Positions 13,341 to 25,729 of a stretch of DNA of 64,000 nt are shown piece after piece (the first letter of the stretch is position 1; each line of letters starts with the position of its first letter). The position numbers and the translations under genes were made by a program. The notes beneath the pieces were generated by a model. The model was given only the letters and a program-made list of their open reading frames with translations. It had not been told where the DNA came from and did no database searches. The stretch lies in the NCBI GenBank assembly GCA_037833965.1, contig AP031351.1, positions 29,400,501-29,464,500 on the forward strand, written 5' to 3'. The DNA is from Marchantia polymorpha subsp. ruderalis. Taxonomy: Eukaryota > Streptophyta > Marchantiopsida > Marchantiales > Marchantiaceae.

Positions 13341-13837
13341 AAGACTGAGACCACCGTTACGTCTCCATGAAATCACAAAGTCGCAATCTGACTTCCATCC
13401 ATCCGCCATCAGTCAATCGAGTCACAAGTTGATTTACAAAACAAAAAAGTAAAACTTTGTGATCGCTCGCGAATACTAGGGATCCAAAAACTCTATGTCA
13501 AAATTAGATCCCGATTTTGTGTTCTTTGGTGTAATAGAATCAAGTGAGTGAAGGACTATTAGCATAGATGATATGACGAGAGATGAAGAGAAGGTTTATG
13601 AATCGAGGACAATGCTGTGAAATCAATTATTAAGAATATCTCATGCAAGACTCGCAAATCTCATTTTATGAGTTGGATCTGGTCTTGGAGCAATCTTGAA
13701 TGATTTGGCTTTTTGATGTGGTTGCATCAGATTTTTATAGCATGCGTCTCTCACGCCAGTTCCAGTAAACAATGTACGTCCATATGTATAAGGATCCGTG
13801 GGTGTGACCTCTGAGCTCATCTCTCCCGTCATCTATA

Positions 13838-13845
13838 CTTACCGG
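13838..13845. repeat. Left target-site duplication (8 bp)
   Basis: CTTACCGG, matching CTTACTGG at 14126-14133 with one difference. Eight bases is the hAT superfamily duplication length. Confidence 0.6.
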
Positions 13846-14125
13846 TAGAGTTGGAGGCACAAACCTCAAAGGCATGCCCTGGGCAGGGGGCATGCCTTAT
13901 TCACATTCTTCTATACAAGGCAAGCCTGTATGTACTAACAAATATATACATATCTCCAGAACTTTTCAACAGTTTTTCTTGTAAGAGTGCTTTACTTCCA
14001 CAGAAGTACATTTTCTGATACGTTAAATGTACGTATTTTTATACGTGCAAGCTGGGGGCATGCCTTTTGACGTTGAAAGTGCGCATGGGCATGCCTGGAA
14101 GAATTTTGTTGTGCCTCCAACACTA
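13846..14125. mobile_element. hAT-type MITE, 280 bp
   Basis: The terminal inverted repeats are TAGAGTTGGAGGCACAA at the left and, read inward from the right, TAGTGTTGGAGGCACAA. Both begin with the hAT-type consensus YARNG. They are flanked by 8-bp near-identical direct repeats (CTTACCGG / CTTACTGG). Near both ends lie several GGGCATGCC / GGCATGCCC words in both orientations, which look like subterminal transposase-binding repeats. There is no coding capacity, so it would have moved with a transposase supplied elsewhere. Near-perfect ends and duplication suggest a fairly young insertion. Confidence 0.8.
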
Positions 14126-14133
14126 CTTACTGG

Positions 14134-15510
14134 CCACCTACGATCCAAGTGGTTTGGACATCTGTGGGTGTTTACCATCCACAACTGACGGTACGTTAAG
14201 CCGTTAACCCCTTTCTTGATCGTTGGCCTGTAAAACGATGATTCCATCTCCCGTCGCAGCCTTCTGGACTCTTTTCTTATCGCCCAAAATATCCTCAATT
14301 AAGTGAAGGCATGTGTGCATCATGCGCGAGAAATGTCAAGAATATGGCTGGCTTTCGAGATATCTTCAGACTGTCACTACCGAGAGTCCCGTGGATCGTG
14401 CGAGAAAACTTCTGGACAATCATTCGAGGTTTGCTAATGGTTCTGAACTTATCCGTTGACCACTGCATGTGATGACAATCGTCGTCGAATCATATATCTC
14501 GTCGAATCCTCATCGTTTCTTATCGTCCCAAACATATATTACTAAAGATGAAATGGACAGTTTTGTTCTGCTGTTCAGAGTTAGTTCCCCTGCAAGAAAG
14601 ATCCAGGTAGCATTTTGTAAAACGAATCACGACTATTTTATCCTTTGACAGAACGAACTGAAAGGTATGCAGGATACCAGCTGATTCATACGATGTATTT
14701 TCTTTCCAATAATGAGCATGCAAAGGTCTTATACAAATAACAGGACGAATTCTTGCCATCCCTCGCCTATGAAAAGTGACAATGTATCCTTCAAATCTTC
14801 TTCAGAATTTGTGCTCCAGACCGTGACGAGCGGGAACTAAAATGTTTCTTCAAGTATGGTTCCCTCAGTTTCAGAAATGTAATTTATTAGGTCATGATCA
14901 TTCTCATTCAATCATCTGAGCCTATGATTGGTTTAAACACTTGTTTCCAATAATATATGCCTATAATTTTTTCTTTATGAATTCTTTTCTTAATCTTCTT
15001 AATTGATGTATATATACATACCAATATGGTCTACATATCAATATGAAAAACTTTACAAATTAAAGAACTTTCTGTATAAAAAACCTAAACTGGAGCAATT
15101 CCAGAATTATCTGTTAGCTGAAAATATGCGCACGCACACAGATTTATAATTATGAAGCTAATGATTTTTGAACAAGAATACATGGATGCAATTTTGGCTC
15201 AAATATGAAATTTACAAAATAAATTATAATCATTGTTTGCGCAATCTTTCTTCCCTTCATGAGATTATGTTACCTTGGAGAAGTCAATGCGTAACCTGAG
15301 CATATATTCCATTTTCTGCCTAATTGAAAACTAACTCCTATAAGACTGAATGATATTATTTAGCCCTGGATCACTTGGGGCAAAACTTTAATTTTTTTAC
15401 TTTTTTCGTTCTTTTAACAGCAATAAAACTGACTTAATCTGTACAAATATAATCTCATTGTACTTGTGATTTTACAAAAAAAATTCGAAGAAAAAGTAAT
15501 TATTGGACTA
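14134..15510. other. Unassigned intergenic sequence
   Basis: Only short open frames without recognisable motifs occur. Composition drifts from balanced (14.1-14.9 kb) to AT-rich (14.9-15.5 kb). I see no repeat structure or RNA gene. Confidence 0.45.
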
Positions 15511-15516
15511 GTATAT

Positions 15517-15639
15517 TTATGTTGCGACCTTCTGAAGCACCAATTTAGGCTTCAGCCGGGCAAGGACATCGTCCATGTCAGGTGGGAGGATTTCTCCCAT
15601 GATATACTTAAAATTTAGACCTCCTCTCTTCCTCGTCTT
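15517..15639 (-). CDS. Possible terminal exon of an unrecognised gene
   Basis: On the minus strand a frame open from about 15639 to a stop at 15517-15519 reads KTRKRGG..., then MGEILPPDMDDVLARLKPKL..., ending KVAT. Its composition looks coding, unlike the surrounding AT-rich sequence. Possible AG acceptors precede it. A second coding-like patch lies upstream at about 15743-15818 (FNQLIHLSDVKESSWKNLHQ, after ATGCAG and before GTAAGA), but the two do not join in one frame by any splice I could find. It may be a degenerate gene or chance. The product is unknown. Confidence 0.2.
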   Translation of the reverse strand, partial: KTRKRGGLNFKYIMGEILPPDMDDVLARLKPKLVLQKVAT

Positions 15640-16129
15640 AAGATGAATTCATTGGACTGCAGAAAGCAAGAAAATAGTCATGTAATAACATCTAATAATT
15701 ATAAAAGTGGAAAATAACTAATAAAAAAATGAAATAAATTTCTTACATTGAAGCTTTTGCAAGTTGATGAAGATTTTTCCAACTGCTTTCTTTTACATCA
15801 GAGAGATGAATCAGTTGATTGAACTGCATTTTTAGAAAGAAACCATCATTTAAAAATTTATAAGATATCACAGCGTTCTTCTCAATAGATTTTAGACAAG
15901 TGTGGTATTTTTTCTCAGCAGAAGAATCTTTGATGATTCGCAAATTTTACATTTTCGAGAGCGGTCTCCAGCATTGCAAATTTTGTTCGCCGTTCGCTGT
16001 CGACTTATTCTTTCTACCATCTCGTTTTTTCATTTCTTTCATTTGTCCCCAACGATAAGTTTGCGTTTCTTCGACTTTTTTTTTTCCGTGTACATTTTCC
16101 GTCTTAAAAATAGAAACTATGAAGTACCC

Positions 16130-16970
16130 GAAGGCGTAGCGCATGTATCGTCGCATGGTGTCTCTCCCCTACGGCCCCGGAGAGACCCTTCAAGCTACTG
16201 CAGTCTGGAAGCGCTTGTGCCAACAATTGGCGTGTGTGCATCGGGACCACGATGGGGCACATCTCCTGTCCCTGTACCTTCTCATACGTGGACCCCAGTC
16301 CCAAGGACCAACGGGAGACGAGTTTGACCAGCGTCAGGTCCTGGCTCCTCCGTGTGAGTGACCGTCTTACACTGCCCCCTGGACAGAGTCCTGTCAACGG
16401 CCCGGCGCCTGGCCCGGTGCGCATTCCACTTCACGATGGTTTTATCCATCTCGTTGTTTATGTTCTTGTAAAAAATAAGAGTTCTTGTATGATATTAAAT
16501 ATTTGCTCTTTCTGGTACCTTCCACCGAGGGTCCGTCGAAACTTCTGCGCTACCCGCCCGTGCGACCCCTCGGCTCCTGCAAGATGCCTCCGTCATTTCG
16601 TTCCATTTGACCATGACTCTCATGAGACATTTGTCGATCACCGTTACGCCTGACCTGAGCCGAAAGTCCCGGCGGAGGTGACGGAAGTAGTACGTACTAA
16701 CAAGAAGTTACGCCGCGACAAGTCAGCTCGCTGGAAGGATCTGGAGTTTCTCGTGCGCCAGATGTCAACGGCGCCAGGGATTCCCCCTGAAGGATGAAGG
16801 ATCCGTGGGTTCGCCGAGTATGGGCTACTGGAAGTGATGGTACGTTGACTCGGCAGAACGGGAGGTAAAAGCGAGGGGCTTTTACGCCGGTTATTGAAAG
16901 CATAGGAAGTGCCTACACATGTAGAAGCTCTTGCACACAATGCAAATCTGGGCACCTGTGGTCGGCTTCT
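16130..16970. other. GC-rich island of unknown origin
   Basis: Composition is clearly richer in G and C than on either side, with several overlapping open frames of 70-140 aa on both strands (such as 16234-16653 plus and 16104-16424 minus). None shows a motif I recognise. Sharp compositional edges suggest an inserted element remnant. The CCGAAGGC word near 16128 is shared with the GC-rich elements elsewhere in the window. Confidence 0.3.
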
Positions 16971-17976
16971 ACTTGTATTTTTTGGTTTGAAGAGTGAGAT
17001 TCCAAGTCAGATTCGAGTTAGAGGCCGATAGAATGTGAACGATTACTTGCCTCAGAATCCGAGTGGGTCCTTTGCATGCTAATGTATCAGCCCATTCCGC
17101 AGTACTTGCACAAACCACGCAAGGCTCTTTAGATGAATGCAGAGTTGCGCAAGGAGAGTCGTGAATTTGAAGCATCACCAACGTAGTTTGCGTGTTGCAA
17201 AGAGATGCAATTCACGTGTAGATGGACCCAGATACTTGCAAGCATCCAGGCTTAAGAATGACTCAGCACATTCATCACATTTTGAGCAGCAGCAGTTTCT
17301 ACATCACAAGAAGTCGGCCAGAGCAGGCTCGAGAGAGACCATTGAGAAGCTTGGTCAACGATCTCCTCTTTCTTCCCCTAAAATCATCCACTGTCCTAGC
17401 AGACTGTCTGTGAGGGGTTTGTGAATATATTTCATATCATGTATACGTATTGAGCGGTGTGTCACATGCTTCCACACACCTATGATACGAGCCATTCACT
17501 TATTACTGCTTGATACACGAAAGCCGTGTCTGTTTCCAATCAAGCTCAAATTGTTCATGGGAATCATACATGCCCGCACATCCTTCGCGCGCACATCTCT
17601 CACGTCCTAATGTTATGAAATACGAGAAACCCACATGTTTCTTCTACAGTGCATATTCGAACCATGAATCCTTCGATCTATCTCAATGTCAACCTCATCA
17701 CCACTTTATGTACCCTCAAAATTTAGACCCCAGAGAGTTCCTTTCTTATTAGAAACAGGGGGGCTTGCAATAACAGGTATAATAGCAATTAGAAATCCAT
17801 TTTCGAATTCCGTCATAGGTGAACTATACAAGCATGTACACGAGTCATGCACAGTGATAATGTGAACCAAAGCTAAACCTGGATACGTCATCACCATCAG
17901 ATGACCTTTTCTCATCCCACATGTCGCCTAGATGTTTCGCGTTCCTTTTATACAGATATACCATAAGGCAGATGAC
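16971..17976. other. Intergenic sequence downstream of the UPF0047 gene
   Basis: No recognisable coding exon. The 3' UTR of the minus-strand UPF0047 gene must lie in the right-hand part (from 17976 leftward). I could not fix a polyadenylation signal with confidence. Confidence 0.4.
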
Positions 17977-20087
17977 CTAGGCTCCCTGCAGAGTTATTAC
18001 AACTTTTCGCGCGCTTCCATGATCTCGGTGCTCACAGAGCCAAATTCCCTAAAATCGTCACAAACTTGGTTAAGTAAGAGGCCGGATGAGAAAAAAAAAA
18101 TTGCATGACAGAAAGAAAATCATAAGGGAGGGAGTGGGCCGTCAGTACCTGCCATGTGCCGAGGTTTAAGCGCCCATCTGTGATTGGAACCCTGCGTTTT
18201 TTGGCAAAAGAGATCGATGTGAACAACGTAAACTTATCTTGAAAACCCTGACGGAACGTTAAAAAAGTCTACCAGCTCATCGCAATATAAACAGTTACAT
18301 TTGACACCAAGCGGCAAATGATCTTAGGCCCATAATGACAGAAAAAATTCGACCTGACGGCTGGTACGCATCACAAGCAGATCAGTAAACCTCTATCTGA
18401 TTCCCATCGTAAGATCATGAATTTGTACTCCTTCAATTGAGTGCCGTTGAAAGAGGCTACAGTAAATCCAGAGTGTGCAGATAGAGACAGAAGCTCAGAA
18501 TCTTACGTAACAGAGCAACCGAACATCGAGGACTTGATATGGGCAGGCATATCATCAGGCCCTGCAAAAGAACATAAGACTCCACAATTAACAACCATTA
18601 TACACATTTTTTCCTTCAAACTTCATATTCAGACATAGGAAGCCCACCAGGAAGGCCAACACATCTAAGCTGTTAATCCTCTGAGAACCCATATCAGGCA
18701 GTCCAGAGTGAAACATTAGAAGCCAGACATTTCATTTTAAAGAAGTACAGTTTCGGGAGCATTACCTTCTAGGACATGTTTCCAACGAGCTTTTCTTCCC
18801 TGAAATGGATAGGAAGCATTAAATCAGCTCGTTGCTCAGTATGCTCTGGAATATCTACAGAGTGCAAGAATGAAATATGAAACTGTTTTATCTGAAGACT
18901 CAACAGTCAATGCTCACCAATTTGAACGTACCTCGGGGACCGTATCATTAAGAAAAGTCTCAACATCATCCAGGACATCGCTGTCATAGTTCTCGTTGAT
19001 AGTCAAGGAAGCACTGGTATGCTGCACTGCAGAGAGAGATCATTCGCACTGTTTTAGAATAGAGTCGAATCGGAAATCATTAAAGCTGGAGTCGATAACG
19101 GATATGACCAAAGACGTGACTAGAAAAGCTTGAAGCTATTGATCGAAGGTAACCTGATCCAACTTACGGAATAAATGAGCAAGTCCACATTTGAATGTTG
19201 CAAGATCTGATTGAATTTCCTTCATAACCTACAAAACCATATCCCAAGAGATGGTGAGCTTAGAAACAGTTGAAACCGAACGATTGTTAAAGAAACATTT
19301 GTTCAGTTCAGACTTTATATAATGCGATTATTCTTTAAGCCTACTCCCTGTCAGTTCAAAAAAGTTCTGGATTATTATCAATGAACTAGGATGCAAGGGG
19401 AACTCGAAACCTTCGGAAGGAATCTTCAATCAAACTTTTCTTGGAAGCAAGAGGAAAGTCATGTTTCACTACACCAAGTGCTATAGTATCCCAAATCGGC
19501 AGAGAAAAGTAGGGCTGCGTTCAAGTGATGCTCCAACTTCTGGTCGGAGAATCCTATATTTCTTCCATACAGGCACACTATTCCAGTTACTGATCTAAGC
19601 ACTAACCACACTGCCAACTGCACACACCCAATGCCAAGATAAACACTAAAACAGAGTCTCCACTTATTACATCGGGCAAGCCAAAGATCCTCGGAATTGA
19701 ACAAGGATAGAAACTACAACTGCATCTACAAGTTAAGACAATGTGATCCTCGGTCCAGTCTAAATACAAACGACTGCGACACACACAATTGAGAAGTTCT
19801 TCCCCACCCTAAGAACAATCTCAGCAATTCAAAATCCAACGAACAAAGTATGCTCTCGAAGTAAAGCTCGACGACCTCTCGAAATCATGCAGTTCGGCTG
19901 GTACATCAAGAGATTGAAAACAACAAAAGCCCTACAGCATCCGATGGCCAGGTCGGTCCGACACACAAAGAACAGAAATAAGCGAGCGATGAGAGACAGA
20001 TGGGAATCGCACTTGAGATGTAATCAGATGGCATCCTCTTTTGTGCGGAGGGAGAATGATAGTTTTCTGCGCCCACTTCGCTGCCAT
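17977..20087 (-). CDS. UPF0047 / YjbQ-family protein, seven exons
   Basis: Coding exons on the minus strand, read from splice sites and continuous phase, are 20013-20087, 19168-19228, 18932-19026, 18766-18799, 18507-18561, 18149-18191 and 17977-18048. They total 435 nt, 144 aa, which fits the usual 135-145 aa of the family. All introns are GT-AG. The start at 20087 opens MAAKWAQKTIILPP, the family's typical N-terminus. Conserved blocks follow in order: FKCGLAHLFLQHTSASLTIN, ENYDSDV, WKHVLEGPDDMPAHIKSS, PITDGRLNLGTWQ, then GIWLCEHRD near the C-terminus. The histidines in HTSAS, MPAHIK and CEHRD are the family's conserved putative metal ligands. Bacterial relatives have weak thiamin-phosphate-synthase-like activity reported, but the role in plants is unsettled. 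No transit peptide is evident, so a cytosolic location is likely. The gene looks intact. Family assignment is secure; function is not. Confidence 0.92.
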
Positions 20088-20470
20088 TGCGCTGAATCCT
20101 CTCCACCTGGCGAATCCTGTCTCTGCGAATTTCTCGAGCCCCTATTTTTCAATCTCCTCGATTTTCAATCTCCTGAACAAGAACGAGAGCATCGCATCAC
20201 ATCGAACGAAGAGCAAGACCTCCACCTTTTACCATCGCAGCCTCAGAGACACGTGTCAAATTCTCCCCGCCACCTTCTCTACCACATCCACCTCTCTCCT
20301 CCCTGCGACCGTGTGGCATGCAAAACAAGCCAACGGCGTTGAAGTTCTCCCCTGTCTACTGCGTACTGCGACGGCAAGTCGACAAACCACGTGCTTAAAA
20401 AAATCTCCGCTTCTGTACGAAGTGTTTGGTGTTCTTGACGGGCTCATCCAACTGCAGTAGACAGGCCCAG
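20088..20470 (-). promoter_or_regulatory. 5' leader and likely promoter of the UPF0047 gene
   Basis: Upstream of the minus-strand ATG at 20087 lies about 380 bp of balanced composition between the gene and the AT-rich sequence beyond 20.5 kb. I saw no clear TATA box, which would fit a housekeeping-type TATA-less promoter. Open frames across it on either strand look like shadows. Confidence 0.35.
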
Positions 20471-20623
20471 TTGAAGTTTAAGAGAGTCTAGGACACAGAA
20501 TCAGACGATTTACAGCTCTACTAGTGAATGTCTATTCAACCCTCTTTAAATTGTGATATAAAACCATCTGATCGCTCTCAACAGGAGTGATACGGTACAA
20601 AATGAGTAAACTCGGTGTAGCTG

Positions 20624-20625
<2 letters not shown>

Positions 20626-20666
<41 letters not shown>
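20626..20666. repeat. (TA)n microsatellite
   Basis: A pure TA run of about 35 bases (20626-20660) followed by TTATAT, upstream of the UPF0047 gene. Confidence 0.95.
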
Positions 20667-20989
20667 GAGAGCTTTAGAAAGAGGAGATAGATTGGTAAGT
20701 CTGAAAATATAGATCAGTTCAGTTACTCTAGGAGTCGAGTTCTTCTGGCGCTTTTCTTAAAGACAAGAAGATCGCGCTTTGATATCGGGTTTTCACATAC
20801 TTAGAGAGGCATGTAGGTTTTACAACAGTGGATTTTCACTTCATCTCATTCTGTCCTGAATGCTTGCACGTGATTCGATGATGTGTTTTTGTTAATATTT
20901 CCAGCTCGTACAAATATTCGAGTCAGATTTGTGCTAGTTCATATGTTATAAGCACATTTGTTCCTCGGGCATTTTATTCTGATCGAGTT

Positions 20990-23900
20990 ATAGATAGATA
21001 TTTCAACACGCTGGTGGGAGAATAATGGATGTCATATTATACCACAACACATAACTATTTTGGATGTAGGTCAAATTTCTTTTTCTTTGCGTGAGTTTTT
21101 TTTAAAATCTTCTTTCACCCTTTTGTAATGAAAAATTGAACTAATAACTAACAATTTTTTAGGAGATAGATCTAAAGTTTTAAAATTGATTAATTAAATT
21201 TTTTTGTAAAAATTTAGAATAAAATATATGCAATGTAATGTGTTAAATATTGAAAAAATTATTTATAAAATTTCTGTTCTATTTAAATCTATTACGACGA
21301 GTTAACTTCACGAATGATCTGTTATACATTAAAACATTCATAATGTTTCCATAAATTAAAAAAACAGAACCTATAAGATAAAAAATTAATTTTGATAATA
21401 ATTATACTAAGAAAATTGAAAAATAAACCCGATATAGAGTATTGTGATTATTTATAAAATCAAAATCAATATATATTTAATTTAATTAATTATTATTTTA
21501 AAAAAGTTTTTAAATAAATCAAGTCAAGTTTATGGAAGCTAAGTTCTTTTGTTTTCTGGAAATAATTGGAGTTGGATACAAAGCCAGTAATTTTATTTAA
21601 AACGTTAATCCATTTGAACGGAATTTTTGAAATTACGTTCAAATTTTGAAAAGATAACGTTTTAGAAAGACCTTTCTTCATTACAAAACGGTTTAATATT
21701 TTTTTAATTGTAATTTTTCAAAAACTATAGATAATTTTCTAAACAAATTTATGAAAGTATTTGTAATAAAATATATGTGTGATATTTCTATCTATCCAAA
21801 TAATGAACAATGAAAATTGAATTCTGAAATAAATCATTTAAAATAATATTTTTTCTCAATATTTGTTTTAAATAATTATAAATTTCTGTCTTTATTTTGA
21901 TTTAAAGTTTATAGTTGAAATTTTTGGTATATAAAAGAAGTTCCCTACTGCATTAAATTTTTTATCATAAGATTTATTTGACACTTAAATATTTCGAAAA
22001 TAGAAATTTAAATGGAAAGTATACCGAAACTTAAATTTAAGTTAAAAATTAAAAAAAATATTTTATAATTTATAAATATATAATATAATATATATTATAT
22101 ACATATTTTTCTCGATTATTTAAACTATTCTTTTTCCTTTTACTCAAAAAAATTGTATACTAAAAGCTAAAATTTTTGGTCTAAAAATTTAAATAAAATC
22201 TTTATAAATAATTTTATTTTGAATTTTATTAAAAAAATGGAAAATTTTGTTTTGAATTTTTTTCATAAAAAAATCTTAAGAAGATATCTTCAAAATAAAT
22301 TTAAATATGGTTTAACTTTTATTGTAACTTTTAACTTAATATATTCAATTTTCTTGAATGAATATAAAAAATTAAAATTTTTATACATAAAATAACACAA
22401 AATATATAAATTCATAAATAAATATTCGTAATTAATTGATAATTAGATATTAAAATAAAAAATTGGTTATAATAGATTCATGACATTATTTTCAGAATGA
22501 AAAAGGATAGTTTATTTTGAAAACTGTTTATATTAAATTAAGTATTTTTAATGCATCAAATATGAATGTTAATATTTAAAAAAATTTAGTATTCAACAAG
22601 AAATTTAAATTTTAGTTTCAAGCTATTAGTTTTTATTAAGATGAATCAATTTTTATTCAGAATTTCGAAAAATTAAATCTTTGTAAATTTATTTGTATTT
22701 CAATTATTTAAACAGAATTAATTTATTTCCATATAGTTATAAATAAATTTTAAAAAATTTATTGAAAAATGAGAGAGTTTAAATTATAAATGTTAAATGA
22801 AAGAAATTCTCATTTTATGAAAGTTATACTGAAATTTCAAATGAAATGTTTGTATCTGTTATTGTATCAATTTTGTAAATTTTTTTTCTAAAATCACATT
22901 TTACTAAAAAAGAAAATATGAAATATATTTTTCCCAATTATTTTAACTGTATTCATTATTTAAAAATTTTAGTATTTCGAATAAATTTTCCAAATTAATA
23001 AACCTTAACTGAGAAATAATTTTAATATAAATCGATTTAAATTATTTATTTCTTCTTGAATTGTCAAATTCAAAATATTTTTCCTGAAATAAATTAATCA
23101 AATTGATTCAGAAATAAATAAGGATACAATAAATATCAATAATTTGATAACAAATATTATTTTTAGAATAAAAGAAATCTTCATTTACTTTAAAATCTTT
23201 GGAAATTAAATTGAATTCTTGTAATTTATTAAAAAATACCATTCTTTTATAAAAATAAACTCAGTCAAACACAGTTTTATAATTCTTTTTTTCAAAAACA
23301 TAATATTGAACATTATTTTAAATTTGATTTATCTTAAAATATTTCTTTATAGAAATTAATGAAAATTTCGAATTTTTTTAGGATAATTAATCTCAAATTT
23401 AGTTAACTTATTAAAGATGTATTTATTGCGGAATTTTTTTGGTAACTTTTTCAAGTTAGTTTTCTTAAAATATTTTCTTAAGGGAATGAAAGTTTTAAGT
23501 TTTTTTCGTATCAAAAATTTTACTTTTGAAATAGATCAGAAATTTAGAAATAAAATTTTATTGAAAATAATATATATATATATTTAAAAATAAGAAAATT
23601 TTTTACTGGTTTTTCTTGATTTTTTTTTATTTTTTCATAAATTGATAATTCGAATTGAAAAATTAATCAGTAAAAATTTCTGAAACAATCAAGAATGATT
23701 CATTGACAATAAATAGTAAATATTAGTCAGTATCAAATTATGAATTAAAAATATAGATGAATTATAATATATATATTAAAAAAATTTTGATTAAATGTTT
23801 CATTCTATCAAAATTTGTTGTTATAAGATAGTTGTTAATTACCAGAATTAGAATCAACTTGTTATTAAAAAAGTTTTTTTTTAATTTTTATTGTATGTAT

Positions 23901-25660
23901 TACTAGAATCTCATTCATTTATTGACTTATTTGGAATTTCATAAATTTTTAGGAGTTAAATTTCTATGCTTGAATTAAAAACTCTTCTTATTTTTTTTCA
24001 TGTACTGATTATTTCAATTTAAATTAATAAATATTTTATATCAATATATTAAATTTCAATATGTAATAATAAAAAATTATTATTTAATTAAAAAATAAAT
24101 ATTTTTGGGTTAAAAAGTATTAAAAAACCAAAAAATCATTTAAAATTATGTGTAATGTTGGGTTTATAATCAGGAGCTCTGTCAATATCATCTGATGATT
24201 CAAACTTATCATCATTGTTTTGAGTGAGACAAAAAATTTGCAACATAGATGATAAAAGATTCCGAAGTTGCCAGTTTTTTTTGTTCTGCACATTTTTCCA
24301 ATTCAAATGATCAATAATGCGATATGATAATAAACTTTTTTTATCAATGAACTATAATTCAATTTAAAAATCATAAAAAAATCAACTTATGAAGGAAAAC
24401 TTTCGTTCAATATATTGAATTAAAATTTGTAGAATTAAAAATTGTTTTTTAAAATTTGTTAAAACAAATTTTTTGGTCTATTCTTCTACAGAAGTTTGTT
24501 AGATTTGTTTTTCATTTTTAGAATGGACATGTGATTTTTCTTTTTCCACTATTCATGTAAACCTATTTCCCAATATTACAACATGATGCATACTCAACCT
24601 CATTTAATTTTTTTGTATTTTAATTTGAATTATTATTAATAATAGAAAACATTATCAATGAGTTAAAATCAAGTTTGGAATCATAAAAAATCGAGATAAC
24701 CTCATTGACTAATATAGATTTGAATTCTAATTTCAATTTTGAAAATTCTTTCTGTCCATTCAAGATTTCTATTTTTCTTGAAATAAATTTTTGTTGAACC
24801 AAAAATTAATATTTATCTATCTATGAAAATAAATAAATCATTTGTTATATTAATTTATCAAGAATTTGAATTTTATTTTTTGAAATTGAATTTTAATCAG
24901 ATATTTTCAAAAACTTATAAATGAAATTAAATAATTTAATTAATTTTAAAATTTTTTAAGACATAAATAAAAAATTATATGATTTACAAATTTTGAGAGA
25001 AAAATATGTCTGAATGAAGGCTTAACTGAAATTTTTTAAATTTAAAAAAATTATCATTTTTTATAATTTTTTCTTTTAATTTTTTGTATAAAATAAATTT
25101 CCGAATTAATTTTAAACGAAAAGAAACCACTTTTTCCAAATTTTTATATTATATTCATTATTTAAAATGATTAAATAATGTAATTAAATAATAGAATACA
25201 AATACATTCATTTGAATTTTATTTTACAAGATATTAATATTCTATTCAGTAACTTTTGTTCAATTATTTATTTTGGAATTTTTTTCCTTGAATTGCTAAT
25301 TTATTCGTTATTCTTCATAAATGAATGAATCATATTATAAAAACAAGAAAAAAATTAATTATCAAGATAAGTTTCAGAAAATGTAATTTTAAATTGTTAA
25401 CTGTTAAATAAAATAAAAATTAAAGAAGATAACTGCTATTTTAGGAAAATAATTCTAATTAAAAACAATTTTCATAAGAATTTTGTTTCAAAAAGAAATA
25501 TTTTTTATGATTTTGGATATTGATTTCCTACTTTATAATTTTGGCTAAAGAATGTTGTAATTTTTTACATTTTAAAATTTAAACTTTTGTGTTTGTTAGT
25601 TCTTAATCTTATTGAGGTAACACACTTTTTGTTTTTGTGCGGAATTTAAACATTTTTGGA
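20990..25660. other. AT-rich desert
   Basis: This is extremely AT-rich sequence with dense stops in all frames. The only structure I could resolve is the decayed VIM-like gene fragment at about 24.15-24.80 kb. The right edge is abrupt: by 25.73 kb the sequence becomes GC-rich (copy B). Confidence 0.6.
24148..24800 (-). pseudogene. Decayed partial copy of the VIM/ORTHRUS-like gene
   Basis: This matches the 3' part of the gene at 45302-49968, in the same orientation. 24150-24290 matches its last exon and the intron beyond (such as ATCATCTGATGATTCAAACTTATCATCATTG in part, and AATTCAAATGATCAATAATGC from the intron, both nearly unchanged). About 24485-24610 matches the RING exon (GACATGTGATTTTTC, CATGATGCATACTCAAC). 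About 24650-24800 matches the exon at 46297-46447; its translation keeps KLKLEFKSILVNEV against KLKLEAESILVKEL. Introns are retained, so this is a DNA-level duplicate, not a retrocopy. Most differences that I checked by eye replace C or G with T or A. The exon corresponding to 46028-46163 seems lost, and there are many stops. Confidence 0.8.
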
Positions 25661-25729
25661 AAACAGTACCGCAGCAACAACTGTAAATAGTATTCGGTAC
25701 ACTAAAATAGAGTGAAAATGGATGATCGC

